Positions 19,234-27,408 of a stretch of DNA of 64,000 nucleotides are shown here, piece after piece (positions within the stretch are counted from its first letter, which is position 1; the number at the start of each line of letters is the position of its first letter). The notes under the pieces were generated by a model that was given only the letters and a program-made list of their open reading frames with translations, searched no databases and had not been told where the DNA came from. The stretch covers positions 1,364,001 to 1,428,000 of the forward strand of contig NZ_BMIA01000002.1 in assembly GCF_014641595.1 (NCBI RefSeq), written 5' to 3'. A program made the translations under genes and the position numbers. The DNA is from Dyadobacter endophyticus. GTDB taxonomy: Bacteria > Bacteroidota > Bacteroidia > Cytophagales > Spirosomataceae.

Positions 19234-19371
19234 GAACAAGCAAATTAAGTTTTGAATGAAGGCCGGACTCTTACTAAAACCGCACCACTCGGCGGGGCCG
19301 CCCCGGCAAGCCCCAGCCTATACGGGTTAAAGGAGGCAAAGGTAAGCAAAATATAAAGTGGATAGGCGAAA
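19234..19371 (-). promoter_or_regulatory. terC promoter and GC-rich 5' leader
   Basis: TACCTTTG on the minus strand (19337-19344), with a weak TTTC about 22 bases upstream, predicts a leader of about 95 bases. The leader contains a GC-rich self-complementary block (GGGGCGGCCCC, around 19293-19304). TerC genes in other phyla are often controlled by the yybP-ykoY manganese riboswitch, but I cannot recognise that consensus here. Confidence 0.35.
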
Positions 19372-19559
19372 ACTGACGGGCGGTAAATGAGCCGTACCTA
19401 TGCCCGTTTTATGAAGGATGAGTACATTAAGAAGGCAAAATGGCCTGAATAACCTCCTTTACCGCTTTTTGCCCAAAATTATTTTGGGCGTTGATCAATT
19501 GATTTACAATTTGTTAATGTTTTTGCAAGATTTTTTTACTAAATATTTTCCTGAAAAAC
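19372..19559. other. Non-coding gap between terC and the tRNA operon
   Basis: No supported gene is seen. A TTTTGCCCAAAATTATTTTGGGC inverted repeat near 19468-19491 (GCCCAAAA with TTTTGGGC) is the only clear structure and could form a hairpin. Confidence 0.4.
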
Positions 19560-19590
19560 TTGCGTCAAATACCAGACGTCCCTACATTTG
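19560..19590 (+). promoter_or_regulatory. Promoter of the tRNA-Gly/tRNA-Leu unit
   Basis: TTG (19560-19562) and TACATTTG (19583-19590) are 20 bases apart, an ideal Bacteroidota promoter. The tRNA-Gly starts 35 bases after the -7 box. Confidence 0.68.
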
Positions 19591-19624
19591 CACCACAATA
19601 ATCGACAACGGTTATGCAAAATAT

Positions 19625-19697
19625 GCGAAAGTAGCTCAGCTGGTAGAGCGCGACCTTGCCAAGGTCGAGGTCGCGGGTTCGAACCCCGTCTTTCGCT
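19625..19697 (+). tRNA. tRNA-Gly (GCC)
   Basis: The 73-base cloverleaf has a GCGAAAG/CTTTCGC acceptor stem, a D-loop AGCTCAGCTGGTAGAGC, an anticodon loop TTGCCAA with anticodon GCC, and a T-loop GGTTCGAACC. CCA is not encoded. It reads glycine GGC/GGU codons. Confidence 0.97.
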
Positions 19698-19707
19698 CAG
19701 AGAGGAC

Positions 19708-19733
19708 AAAGCACCGGAGACGGTGCTTTTTTT
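19708..19733 (+). terminator. Hairpin with T-run between the two tRNAs
   Basis: AAAGCACCG and CGGTGCTTT pair around a GAGA loop, followed by seven T's. It may end part of the transcript after tRNA-Gly or serve in processing. Confidence 0.7.
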
Positions 19734-19761
19734 CTCTTCACTGGTACCGGTACCTGGCTTT

Positions 19762-19847
19762 GCCGGGGTGGTGGAACTGGTAGACACGCAGGACTTAAAA
19801 TCCTGTGGGCCGAAACGCCCGTACGGGTTCGATTCCCGTCCCCGGTA
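19762..19847 (+). tRNA. tRNA-Leu (TAA)
   Basis: The 86-base class II tRNA has acceptor arms GCCGGGG/CCCCGGT, anticodon loop CTTAAAA with anticodon TAA, a long variable arm (TGGGCCGAAACGCCCG) and T-loop GGTTCGATTCC. A weak GGAG/CTCC hairpin with a T-run at about 19858-19887 follows it. Confidence 0.97.
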
Positions 19848-19922
19848 CTGAAAACGAAGGAGTTACGAGCAATCGCAGCTCCTTTTTTGTTGCTTTCCCG
19901 CCCCCGCACGTTATCTTGCAAC

Positions 19923-20738
19923 ATGCACCAGGAATTTGAACCACCCGAACCGCTTCGGGACACCATCAAGTGCTTTTGGTATGATAATCGCGATTTCGGA
20001 GGTCAGAAATCCACCTTCCAGGTCGTACCGGATGGCTATGCGGAGATCATTTTTTACTTCGGAAACCTGCATTACATTTCCGACGATGGCGGTCTGCGTC
20101 CGTTGCCTTCCCCATTTTTGATGGGATTACTCAACCAGCCTGCCATTTTTCAAACCCAAAACCGTTTGCAGATCATCGGCGTGAGATGTTTTCCCTGGAC
20201 CGTGTTCGACCTGCTCGGACTCCCCTCGGGAAAAGGTGGCCTGCACATTTTCACGCATCCTATCGCAGCACTTCAACCTGCGTTGGACAACCTGATGGCT
20301 GCCGGGCGAATCGATGAAGTGATTGCGCATTTGAAAGGTTACTTTCTGCATACCCGGTCGCTGATCGCCATTGATAGCACGCTGGCCAAAGCGGGCGCTG
20401 CCATGAGGGAAGGTAATGGCATGACTCCCGTCAGCCAGGTCGCGGCAGCCGCACATGCGACGGTCCGTACCCTGGAGCGAAAATTCAAACAATCTTCCGG
20501 GTTTACCGTGAAGGACGTTTCTGGACTGATGCGATTTGAGCAGGTTCGGAACCAGCTATGGCACAACCCGGAGTCGAATCTGGCTGGCCTGGCTTATGAG
20601 CTGGGTTATACCGATCAGGCGCATTTGAGCAGGGAGTTCAAAAGGTACAGCGGTGCCACTCCAGCAGCATTTGCCCGAAACGCAAAAAAACGAAAACAGG
20701 CGGTAAGCAATGATTTTGTCGCATTTGTACAAGCCTGA
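19923..20738 (+). CDS. AraC-family transcriptional regulator, copy A
   Basis: The 271-residue regulator starts at ATG 19923; the longer open frame upstream runs through the tRNA-Leu gene and is rejected. The N-terminal domain (PDGYAEIIFYFGN) matches the DUF6597-type sensor found with AraC domains. The C-terminal 100 residues carry two helix-turn-helix motifs (VAAAAHATVRTLERKFKQ and LAGLAYELGYTDQAHLSREFKRY). It ends 41 bases before the FAD monooxygenase gene on the same strand and probably controls it. The effector is unknown. It is paralogous to the regulator at 22431. Confidence 0.88.
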   Translation: MHQEFEPPEPLRDTIKCFWYDNRDFGGQKSTFQVVPDGYAEIIFYFGNLHYISDDGGLRPLPSPFLMGLLNQPAIFQTQNRLQIIGVRCFPWTVFDLLGLPSGKGGLHIFTHPIAALQPALDNLMAAGRIDEVIAHLKGYFLHTRSLIAIDSTLAKAGAAMREGNGMTPVSQVAAAAHATVRTLERKFKQSSGFTVKDVSGLMRFEQVRNQLWHNPESNLAGLAYELGYTDQAHLSREFKRYSGATPAAFARNAKKRKQAVSNDFVAFVQA

Positions 20739-20779
20739 GGCGCGGGTGTTCCGGAATTTTGTAGCTCAATCATCAGAAT

Positions 20780-22321
20780 ATGAAAGCTACAACCAATCTA
20801 CCGATACACGACGTTATCATTTCCGGAGCAGGGCCTGTGGGCCTGTTCCTTGCTTGTGAACTGGCCTTGGCCAAATGCTCGGTGCTCATTCTTGAAAAGG
20901 CAGAAAAACCGCATTTGCCGTTAAAGCGGCTTCCTTTCGGGATACGCGGGCTATCGGCGCCCACCATCGAAGCACTTCACCGCCGCGGGCTGCTCGAAGA
21001 ACTGGAAATTCATAAGAAACTCAAAAACCCGCACATGAGCGGAACGCCGCAGCAAGGTCCGCAGCGCCAAGCAGGACATTTTGCGGGCATTCCATTTCTC
21101 GAAGGCAATGTCGACACCTCGCAATGGAAATATCGCCTGCCCGGCTCCCCGGAAGCCAGTTTAATATCCGAGATAGACGAGCTCGAAACAATCCTGACAC
21201 GTCGAGCAAAAGCGTTGAACGTAGAAATCAGTCGCGGGCTTCCGGTTACCGATGTCCATCAAAACGAAGAAGGAGTAACAGTTTGGTCGGGCAAACAATC
21301 ATTTGAAGGTAAATGGCTTGTCGGCTGCGACGGAAGCCGCAGCATCGTACGCAAAATGGGCGGTTTCGAATTCGCCGGTACCGAACCGGAATTCACCGGC
21401 TATACGACCTTGCTCGATATTACCGACCCCGAAAAACTTCGCCCCGGTCGCAATGTGACATCCGCAGGTATGTACATGCAATCGCAGCCAGGTTATGTGC
21501 TCATCCAGGATTTTGATGGCGGTGCATTCCACGATACCGGAAAGCCAGTCACCCGCGACCACATTCAGGAAGTTTTACGCCGCATTTCAAATACCGATGT
21601 AACAATTAATGCGCTGCATGTCGCTACCACCTGGACGGACCGCGCCCGCCAGGCCACAGGTTATCGCAACGGGCGAATCCTCTTAGCGGGTGATGCCGCG
21701 CATATTCATTCGCCATTGGGCGGCCAGGGGCTCAACCTCGGGCTAGGCGATGCCATGAACCTCGGCTGGAAGCTCGCCGCTACCATTCAAAACCTTGCAT
21801 CGGATGGCCTGCTGAACAGTTACCAAACCGAACGCCACCCGATTGGCGCACAGGTTCTGGATTGGTCGCGCGCTCAGGTTGCCATCATGCGACCAACCTC
21901 GCACGCAAAAGCACTACACGCGATTTTCCGCGACCTCTTGAACACCCGCGACGGCGCCACTTACATTGCCGGCCGGGTTTGGGGTATTCACACGCATTAC
22001 GATCTCGGCGGCGATCATCCTGTTACAGGCCGAAGCGTTCCCAATTTCGAGTTCGACAACGGGGGCAAAATTGGTGAGCTAATGCACGACGGCCAAATGA
22101 TACTGCTTGATTTCACCGGAAATACATCCCTGAAAGCACTGACAAATGATTTCAACGGCCGGATCAAATACATTTCGGGTGATGTGAAGGACCGGCTGGA
22201 ACTAAGCGCTGTATTGATACGCCCGGACGGGATCGTAGCCTGGGCTTCCGACAACACATTTGACTGCGACGAGCATTTGACTCGTATTCTTCGTAATTAT
22301 TGGAATGTTCCGGCACAATGA
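20780..22321 (+). CDS. FAD-dependent aromatic-ring-type monooxygenase
   Basis: The 513-residue flavoprotein belongs to the PheA/TfdB group (FAD_binding_3). It has the dinucleotide-binding GAGPVG (16-21), a GCDGSRSIVRK motif at about 181-191, and the FAD-ribityl GDAAHIHSPLGGQGLN at about 304-319. The C-terminal 110 residues fit the thioredoxin-like domain of these enzymes. They hydroxylate phenols or related aromatics, or inactivate antibiotics such as rifampicin, using NAD(P)H and O2. It is flanked by two AraC regulators, consistent with an inducible detoxification or catabolic function. The substrate is unknown. Confidence 0.85.
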   Translation: MKATTNLPIHDVIISGAGPVGLFLACELALAKCSVLILEKAEKPHLPLKRLPFGIRGLSAPTIEALHRRGLLEELEIHKKLKNPHMSGTPQQGPQRQAGHFAGIPFLEGNVDTSQWKYRLPGSPEASLISEIDELETILTRRAKALNVEISRGLPVTDVHQNEEGVTVWSGKQSFEGKWLVGCDGSRSIVRKMGGFEFAGTEPEFTGYTTLLDITDPEKLRPGRNVTSAGMYMQSQPGYVLIQDFDGGAFHDTGKPVTRDHIQEVLRRISNTDVTINALHVATTWTDRARQATGYRNGRILLAGDAAHIHSPLGGQGLNLGLGDAMNLGWKLAATIQNLASDGLLNSYQTERHPIGAQVLDWSRAQVAIMRPTSHAKALHAIFRDLLNTRDGATYIAGRVWGIHTHYDLGGDHPVTGRSVPNFEFDNGGKIGELMHDGQMILLDFTGNTSLKALTNDFNGRIKYISGDVKDRLELSAVLIRPDGIVAWASDNTFDCDEHLTRILRNYWNVPAQ

Positions 22322-22323
22322 TT

Positions 22324-22369
22324 TGTTCCGTTTTGTACAATTGCCAATCGTTTGCCAAGCATACATTTG
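22324..22369 (+). promoter_or_regulatory. Predicted AraC operator and promoter, site 1
   Basis: TGTTCCGTTTTGTACAATT begins at 22324 and contains the palindrome TTGTACAA. TACATTTG at 22362-22369 is the -7 box, 38 bases from the start of the motif. The same motif at the same spacing precedes the 23336 gene, so both are probably bound by one regulator. Confidence 0.6.
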
Positions 22370-22430
22370 CACACCCGGAGGCGGAAGATAGCCCCTCCAA
22401 TATCAAATGGCTCGTTAAATACGTATCCAC

Positions 22431-23243
22431 ATGGAATTCCGACATTTCCAACCCGCCAAAGTCCTCGCCCCCTACATCCGGCATTACTATGTCTTCGAGT
22501 CTGCGGGCAATGCAGTATATGAAGATACCGTGTTTCCAAGCGGCGATATGGAGATCATTTTTAATCTGGGGGAAGGAATCTGGGAATCTTTTCGGGAAGA
22601 TGGTTTTCAAAACAATCCGGCTATTGAACTCTGGGGCCAGATCACCCGGCCCTTGCAAATCCGGTCATCGGGCGCGCATTTGATGCTGGGCGTGCGCTTT
22701 TTTACGCATACTACTTCTTTTTTGCTGGACGATGAGATCGCGATTTTCAACGACCAGGTTTCCGATCTGACAGATGTAATGGGAGCGGGCATCCGGCATC
22801 TGCATGGCACATTACAGGAGGCGCCTTCGTTTACCGCCCGGATTGCCTTGCTCGATGAGTTTTTCACCAGCAGATTAATGCGCGCTTCCGGCCGACAGGA
22901 ACGATTGGACAGGGTGGCACATATTCTGACCAGTATCACAAAAGATGCGACGGAAAACAATATAGGCCGGATAGCCGGAACATTCGGTATTACAACCCGG
23001 TATCTGCACAAACTGGTTTACCAGCACACCGGCCTTTCTCCAAAGTCATTCGACAAGATCCACCGTTTCAAAACCAGCCTTAAACTGATCGGGGAGAATA
23101 AAATGCCTCTTACATCCATTGCCTATGACGCGGGGTATTTTGATCAGTCCCATTTTATCAGAGATTTCAAATCATTCACAGGACTCACTCCGTCGGCTTA
23201 TATAAGCAACCTTTCGGCGGTAAATCAAATGCTGATCAATTAA
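22431..23243 (+). CDS. AraC-family transcriptional regulator, copy B
   Basis: The 270-residue protein has the same architecture as the regulator at 19923: a DUF6597-like N-terminal domain (PSGDMEIIFNLGEG) and a C-terminal AraC domain. The helices are GRIAGTFGITTRYLHKLVYQ and LTSIAYDAGYFDQSHFIRDFK. A promoter and a 19-base motif precede it, and an almost identical motif precedes the PEP-mutase-like gene 93 bases downstream. Autoregulation plus control of that gene is the simplest reading. The signal it senses is not evident. Confidence 0.88.
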   Translation: MEFRHFQPAKVLAPYIRHYYVFESAGNAVYEDTVFPSGDMEIIFNLGEGIWESFREDGFQNNPAIELWGQITRPLQIRSSGAHLMLGVRFFTHTTSFLLDDEIAIFNDQVSDLTDVMGAGIRHLHGTLQEAPSFTARIALLDEFFTSRLMRASGRQERLDRVAHILTSITKDATENNIGRIAGTFGITTRYLHKLVYQHTGLSPKSFDKIHRFKTSLKLIGENKMPLTSIAYDAGYFDQSHFIRDFKSFTGLTPSAYISNLSAVNQMLIN

Positions 23244-23252
23244 AAACAAGTC

Positions 23253-23298
23253 TGTTCCGGTTTGTACAATTCCCGGCGCCACAGCTGAAATACCTTTG
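23253..23298 (+). promoter_or_regulatory. Predicted AraC operator and promoter, site 2
   Basis: TGTTCCGGTTTGTACAATT begins at 23253 and TACCTTTG at 23291-23298 is the -7 box, again 38 bases apart. Over 22 bases the site differs from site 1 at two positions. Confidence 0.6.
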
Positions 23299-23335
23299 TA
23301 ACATCAATTCATCAAAACAAAGGAAAATTCAGATT

Positions 23336-24106
23336 ATGAGCACTTTCGAAACATTCTCACAGCTTCATCAACAAACAGAACCATTTTTACTCGGCAACAT
23401 TTGGGATGTCAACAGCGCGCACATTTTCGAGGCTGCGGGCTACAAGGCCATCGGTACTTCTAGCCACGCGCTGGCCGCCGCATTCGGATATGACGATGGC
23501 GAAAATCTCCCGTTCGATACGCTTCTGCGCGTGGCAAAACGAGTGGTTGCAACGGTCAAAGTTCCTTTCACCGTCGATATGGAAGGCGGATACAGCGACA
23601 CGGCAGAGGGAATTATCGAGCATATCAAAATGCTTCACGAAGCGGGCGTCGCCGGCATTAACCTCGAAGATACCCGCGCCAAACCGTCGCGCAGGTTCCG
23701 CCCCGTCGACGAGTTCAAACAGCTGCTGACCGAGATTGCGGACGGATTGGAACAGAAAAACATTAAAATGTTTCTCAACGTGAGAACCGATGCATTCTTG
23801 CTGGGCCTCCCCAATGCACTCGATGAAACGATTAGCCGTATTAACATTTACGAAAACACGGGTATCCACGGGATTTTCGTACCGGGCGTGGCACGCGCCG
23901 AGGATATCAACACCATCACACGCGAGACGATCCTGCCCGTCAACGTGATGTGCGTGCCTGCATTACCAGACTTCAATTCATTGAAATCACTGAATGTCAA
24001 AAGGATTAGCATGGGCCCATTTCTCTTCAACAAGATATCAGCACAAACCGGCACGCTGGCGAAGAATATAATTGAAGCACAAAATTTCGCCCCTCTGTTT
24101 TCCTAG
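23336..24106 (+). CDS. Isocitrate lyase/PEP mutase family protein
   Basis: The 256-residue protein is a compact TIM barrel of the PEP_mutase family (PF13714). It shows LGNIWDVNSAHIFEAAG, the metal-binding VDMEGGYSD and NLEDT, and RTDAFLLG. It lacks the KKCGH catalytic loop of true isocitrate lyases, so it is more likely a phosphonomutase-like, oxaloacetate-hydrolase-like or other C-C lyase. It shares an operator-like site with the AraC regulator immediately upstream. Both may respond to the same small carbonyl or carboxylate compound, but this is inferred. It is a cytoplasmic enzyme. Confidence 0.83.
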   Translation: MSTFETFSQLHQQTEPFLLGNIWDVNSAHIFEAAGYKAIGTSSHALAAAFGYDDGENLPFDTLLRVAKRVVATVKVPFTVDMEGGYSDTAEGIIEHIKMLHEAGVAGINLEDTRAKPSRRFRPVDEFKQLLTEIADGLEQKNIKMFLNVRTDAFLLGLPNALDETISRINIYENTGIHGIFVPGVARAEDINTITRETILPVNVMCVPALPDFNSLKSLNVKRISMGPFLFNKISAQTGTLAKNIIEAQNFAPLFS

Positions 24107-24247
24107 CATCGCGCGATTTACATTGATTACAAAACCAAAAACTGAAAAAGTCTAGTTTCGAAAACATTTCAATCGAAATTCAAATTTATTCTACAACATT
24201 TTTCACAAAACGGCCAAAGGGGTCTTTCTTTTCGGGTTGATTTAATT

Positions 24248-24255
24248 TATATTTG
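24248..24255 (+). promoter_or_regulatory. Promoter -7 box for the SNF2 gene
   Basis: TATATTTG matches TAnnTTTG; a TTTC about 19 bases upstream may be a weak -33 element. The start codon is 84 bases downstream. The rest of the 24107-24338 gap is AT-rich with no coding frame. Confidence 0.45.
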
Positions 24256-24338
24256 AAGTTTCCCAAATCGAAAGATCCCTGCTGATTTACGGGAGGGCTT
24301 CTTCGGCATCAACACGAATCTTAGCCAACGATATACTA

Positions 24339-27284
24339 ATGAAAGTTTCTCCCTCAGAGCCGTTTAAAATTGTATATTCAATTCTTAACCATGAGTATCT
24401 GGGGTACATCTTCGAAGCCTTTGCCGTTCAGCTTACCAGCCAGGGCGAATTTTCGTTTCAGGTCCAGAATATTTCTTCCAAAAACATCAAAGAGTTTCGC
24501 TCCGGGCTGGATACCAGGGACTTCGAGCTCGTCAAGTTAATCGACGATATCCAGCAAGACGCTGTTCTCAAAAAATACAATCCCAAGAAACTGAATGCGG
24601 TCGATTTTTTTCTAAAAGTTTATGACGCACAAAAAGGCGACAAGGCGATTCAGGAAACCATCGCCGGGTACCTTGAAAGCTGTAAATCGCGCATTCTTGA
24701 CAGGCTCGCGGGAAAGGACATTTTCATCATGGGTAACGACGGTAACCCGCTGTGGAAACCTGTGACCTGGGAGCCTGAAAAAGCGACGATACGCTTCCAT
24801 TTTATCCGGAATGAAGACAATACCCACTATTTCCCGACGATCAGGCACAAAATGCAGAAACTGGAATTCCAGTACAAAAACGCATTCCTGATCTGCGAAG
24901 ATCCGGCCTGGCTCGTTCTCGACGGGTATCTTTACCATTTTGAGGGTAATGTGGATGGTAAAAAGATCAAACCTTTTCTCGCGAAAAAATTCATTGCTAT
25001 CCCCGGGCAGGTCGAGGAACAATATTATGGCCGCTTTGTGGCGCCACTAATCGCATCATATGACGTGGTGGCGCGCGGTTTTGAGATCAGGAATGTGTCA
25101 TCGGTACCCAAAACAATTCTTACGATTTCAGAATATTCAGCCCATCCGAAAAAATCACCTGTGCTTTTTCAGGACAATGAGGATGTGGAAGTACTGGAAG
25201 AGGAGGACAATGACGTGACATTCGAACTTTCGTTTCAATATGCCGGCTTTTCCTTCCATTACGACAGTTTTGCACATGCGTCGAGCGTGCATATGGAGAA
25301 GAAGGGCAATGATTATTTCTTCAATAAGGTCAAAAGAAATATCGAGATCGAGGGCCAGCACGTGCGGATTTTAAAGGATATAGGCCTGAATATCCGCAAC
25401 GGTAAAGTTCAGATGCCCAAATCGGAAGCATTTGGATGGTTGCAAAGCAATGCGATTGCATTGGCCGACCATGGTATTGCGGTAAGGCAAAATACGGCGG
25501 ACACCAAACGTTATTTCCTCGGTTATTCATCACTCGATATTTCGATTCAGGAAGGCCGCGACTGGTTTGATATTCATGCGAAAGTGTTGTTTGGAGAGTT
25601 TGAAATACCCTTTATCCAGCTCCGCAACTACATTTTAAACCGCAAGAAGGAGTTCCTGCTGCCTAATGGTGAAATAGCGGTAATTCCCGAATGGTGGTTC
25701 ACCAAATACTCCGAGTTCTTTTCATTTACTGAAAACAGCCACGACGACGACGATCAGCTGCGCTTGCGGATGCATCATCTCGCATTGGTTCAGGAGCTGA
25801 AAGAGGATAATCTGGCCACGGCGGTAATCAGCAACAAGCTCGAAAACCTACGGAGTTTCCAGCATATCGAACCTGCGGAATCTCCGGTAAATTTTCAGGG
25901 ATTGTTGCGCCCTTACCAGAAAACGGGTTACGACTGGCTGCGGTTTTTGAAACAATACAGATTTGGGGGCTGCCTGGCCGATGATATGGGTTTGGGGAAA
26001 ACGGTGCAGACACTCGCAATGCTGCAAGCGGAGAAAGAAGGTGGCGCCGACCGCCCGTCGATCCTCATCATGCCGACGTCCCTGCTCTACAACTGGCAGC
26101 TCGAAGCAAGTAAGTTCACGCCCGACATGCGCGTGCTCCTCTATACGGGCACGAACCGCGAGAAAGATACGGCCCAGTTTGACAACTACGATCTGGTTTT
26201 GACTTCCTACGGCATTATCAGGCTTGACATTGATATTGTGGAGGATTACCGCTTTAACTACGTGATCCTCGACGAGTCACAGGCTATTAAAAACCCGTCA
26301 TCGATCATTACCAAGGCCGTAAGAAGGCTCAATTCGGCACACAGGCTGGTTTTAACCGGTACGCCAATCGAAAACAATACCCTCGACCTCTGGTCTCAAA
26401 TGTCTTTTGTAAACCCAGGATTACTGGGCAGTCAGACGTTTTTCAGGGATGAATTCCAGATCCCGATCGAGAAAAAAGGAGACGAGGAAAAGACCAAACG
26501 CCTCAATAACCTGATCAAACCATTTATTCTCAGGAGATTAAAATCACAAGTCGCAACGGACCTCCCCGAAAAAGTGGAAAGTATTCAATACTGCGATATG
26601 TCCGACGAACAGGAGAAAGCATACGAGGAAGCGAAAGCCTATTACCGGAACCTGATTCTGCAAAGTATTGATTCTGAAGGTATTTCAAAATCGCAGTTGG
26701 TGGTCTTGCAGGGCCTGACCAGGCTCCGTCAGCTGGCCAACCATCCCGTCATGGTCGACCCTGAGTATACACATGATTCGGGCAAGTTCGAAGATGTGCT
26801 CTACAAGCTGCAAACCGTTATGAGCGAGGACCATAAAATATTGATTTTCAGTCAATATATTAAACATCTTGATCTTTTCAGGCATTACCTCGACGGAAAG
26901 GAGATCAACTATGCCTACCTCGACGGCGCGACGCGCGACCGCCAGGAGCAGGTTGAATCGTTTCAAAATGACGAGAATATCAAGATTTTCCTCATCTCCC
27001 TCAAAGCCGGTGGACTTGGCCTCAATCTGACCGCGGCCGACTACGTTTTCATCCTCGATCCGTGGTGGAACCCGGCCATTGAAGCGCAGGCCGTCGATCG
27101 GGCGCACCGCATTGGCCAGGATCGGACGGTGTTTACTTACAAGTTTATCACCAAAAATTCCGTGGAAGAAAAGATTCTCGCATTGCAGCGCTCGAAGAAG
27201 CAGCTGGCAGATGATTTGATTTCGAGTGAAGAAGGATTTATCAAGTCGCTGACGCGGGAGGATGTTTTGAATTTGTTGTCGTAA
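24339..27284 (+). CDS. SNF2-family DEAD/DEAH-box ATPase (HepA-like)
   Basis: The 981-residue protein has a roughly 530-residue N-terminal region with no recognised catalytic motifs. A full SNF2 motor follows: DDMGLGKTVQT (about 547-557), the DESQ Walker B (about 645), LVLTGTPIENN, and the helicase C domain with LISLKAGGLGLNL and DRAHRIGQ (about 920). Bacterial members translocate on double-stranded DNA and remodel protein-DNA complexes, including stalled RNA polymerase. An N-terminal zinc-binding SWIM motif is not seen. It appears monocistronic and ends just before a palindromic repeat that may act as terminator. Confidence 0.9.
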   Translation: MKVSPSEPFKIVYSILNHEYLGYIFEAFAVQLTSQGEFSFQVQNISSKNIKEFRSGLDTRDFELVKLIDDIQQDAVLKKYNPKKLNAVDFFLKVYDAQKGDKAIQETIAGYLESCKSRILDRLAGKDIFIMGNDGNPLWKPVTWEPEKATIRFHFIRNEDNTHYFPTIRHKMQKLEFQYKNAFLICEDPAWLVLDGYLYHFEGNVDGKKIKPFLAKKFIAIPGQVEEQYYGRFVAPLIASYDVVARGFEIRNVSSVPKTILTISEYSAHPKKSPVLFQDNEDVEVLEEEDNDVTFELSFQYAGFSFHYDSFAHASSVHMEKKGNDYFFNKVKRNIEIEGQHVRILKDIGLNIRNGKVQMPKSEAFGWLQSNAIALADHGIAVRQNTADTKRYFLGYSSLDISIQEGRDWFDIHAKVLFGEFEIPFIQLRNYILNRKKEFLLPNGEIAVIPEWWFTKYSEFFSFTENSHDDDDQLRLRMHHLALVQELKEDNLATAVISNKLENLRSFQHIEPAESPVNFQGLLRPYQKTGYDWLRFLKQYRFGGCLADDMGLGKTVQTLAMLQAEKEGGADRPSILIMPTSLLYNWQLEASKFTPDMRVLLYTGTNREKDTAQFDNYDLVLTSYGIIRLDIDIVEDYRFNYVILDESQAIKNPSSIITKAVRRLNSAHRLVLTGTPIENNTLDLWSQMSFVNPGLLGSQTFFRDEFQIPIEKKGDEEKTKRLNNLIKPFILRRLKSQVATDLPEKVESIQYCDMSDEQEKAYEEAKAYYRNLILQSIDSEGISKSQLVVLQGLTRLRQLANHPVMVDPEYTHDSGKFEDVLYKLQTVMSEDHKILIFSQYIKHLDLFRHYLDGKEINYAYLDGATRDRQEQVESFQNDENIKIFLISLKAGGLGLNLTAADYVFILDPWWNPAIEAQAVDRAHRIGQDRTVFTYKFITKNSVEEKILALQRSKKQLADDLISSEEGFIKSLTREDVLNLLS

Positions 27285-27289
27285 AACGA

Positions 27290-27375
27290 CTGTCACCCTG
27301 AGCGGACGGGGCCGCCCGGCGGTCGAAGGGTAAATGCATCTCGCAAATACCCTTCGACTCCGCTCAGGGTGACAG
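27290..27375. repeat. Palindromic intergenic repeat, copy A
   Basis: The arms CTGTCACCCTGAGCGGA...GTCGAAGGGTA and TACCCTTCGAC...TCCGCTCAGGGTGACAG pair around an AATGCATCTCGCAAA loop. The left arm carries an extra 15 bases (27307-27321, CGGGGCCGCCCGGCG) absent from the right arm. It lies between the 3' ends of the SNF2 and purA genes and could terminate both. Confidence 0.85.
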
Positions 27376-27408
27376 TAACGTTATCCCCGAACAAATGTTA
27401 GTTCAACA

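Noticed and set aside
19234..19340. yybP-ykoY manganese riboswitch before terC
   Set aside because: The conserved loop sequences of that class could not be recognised; only an unassigned GC-rich leader is reported.
19656..19922. A long frame that extends the first AraC regulator upstream
   Set aside because: It runs through the tRNA-Leu gene and the tRNA terminators; ATG 19923 gives a normal family N-terminus.
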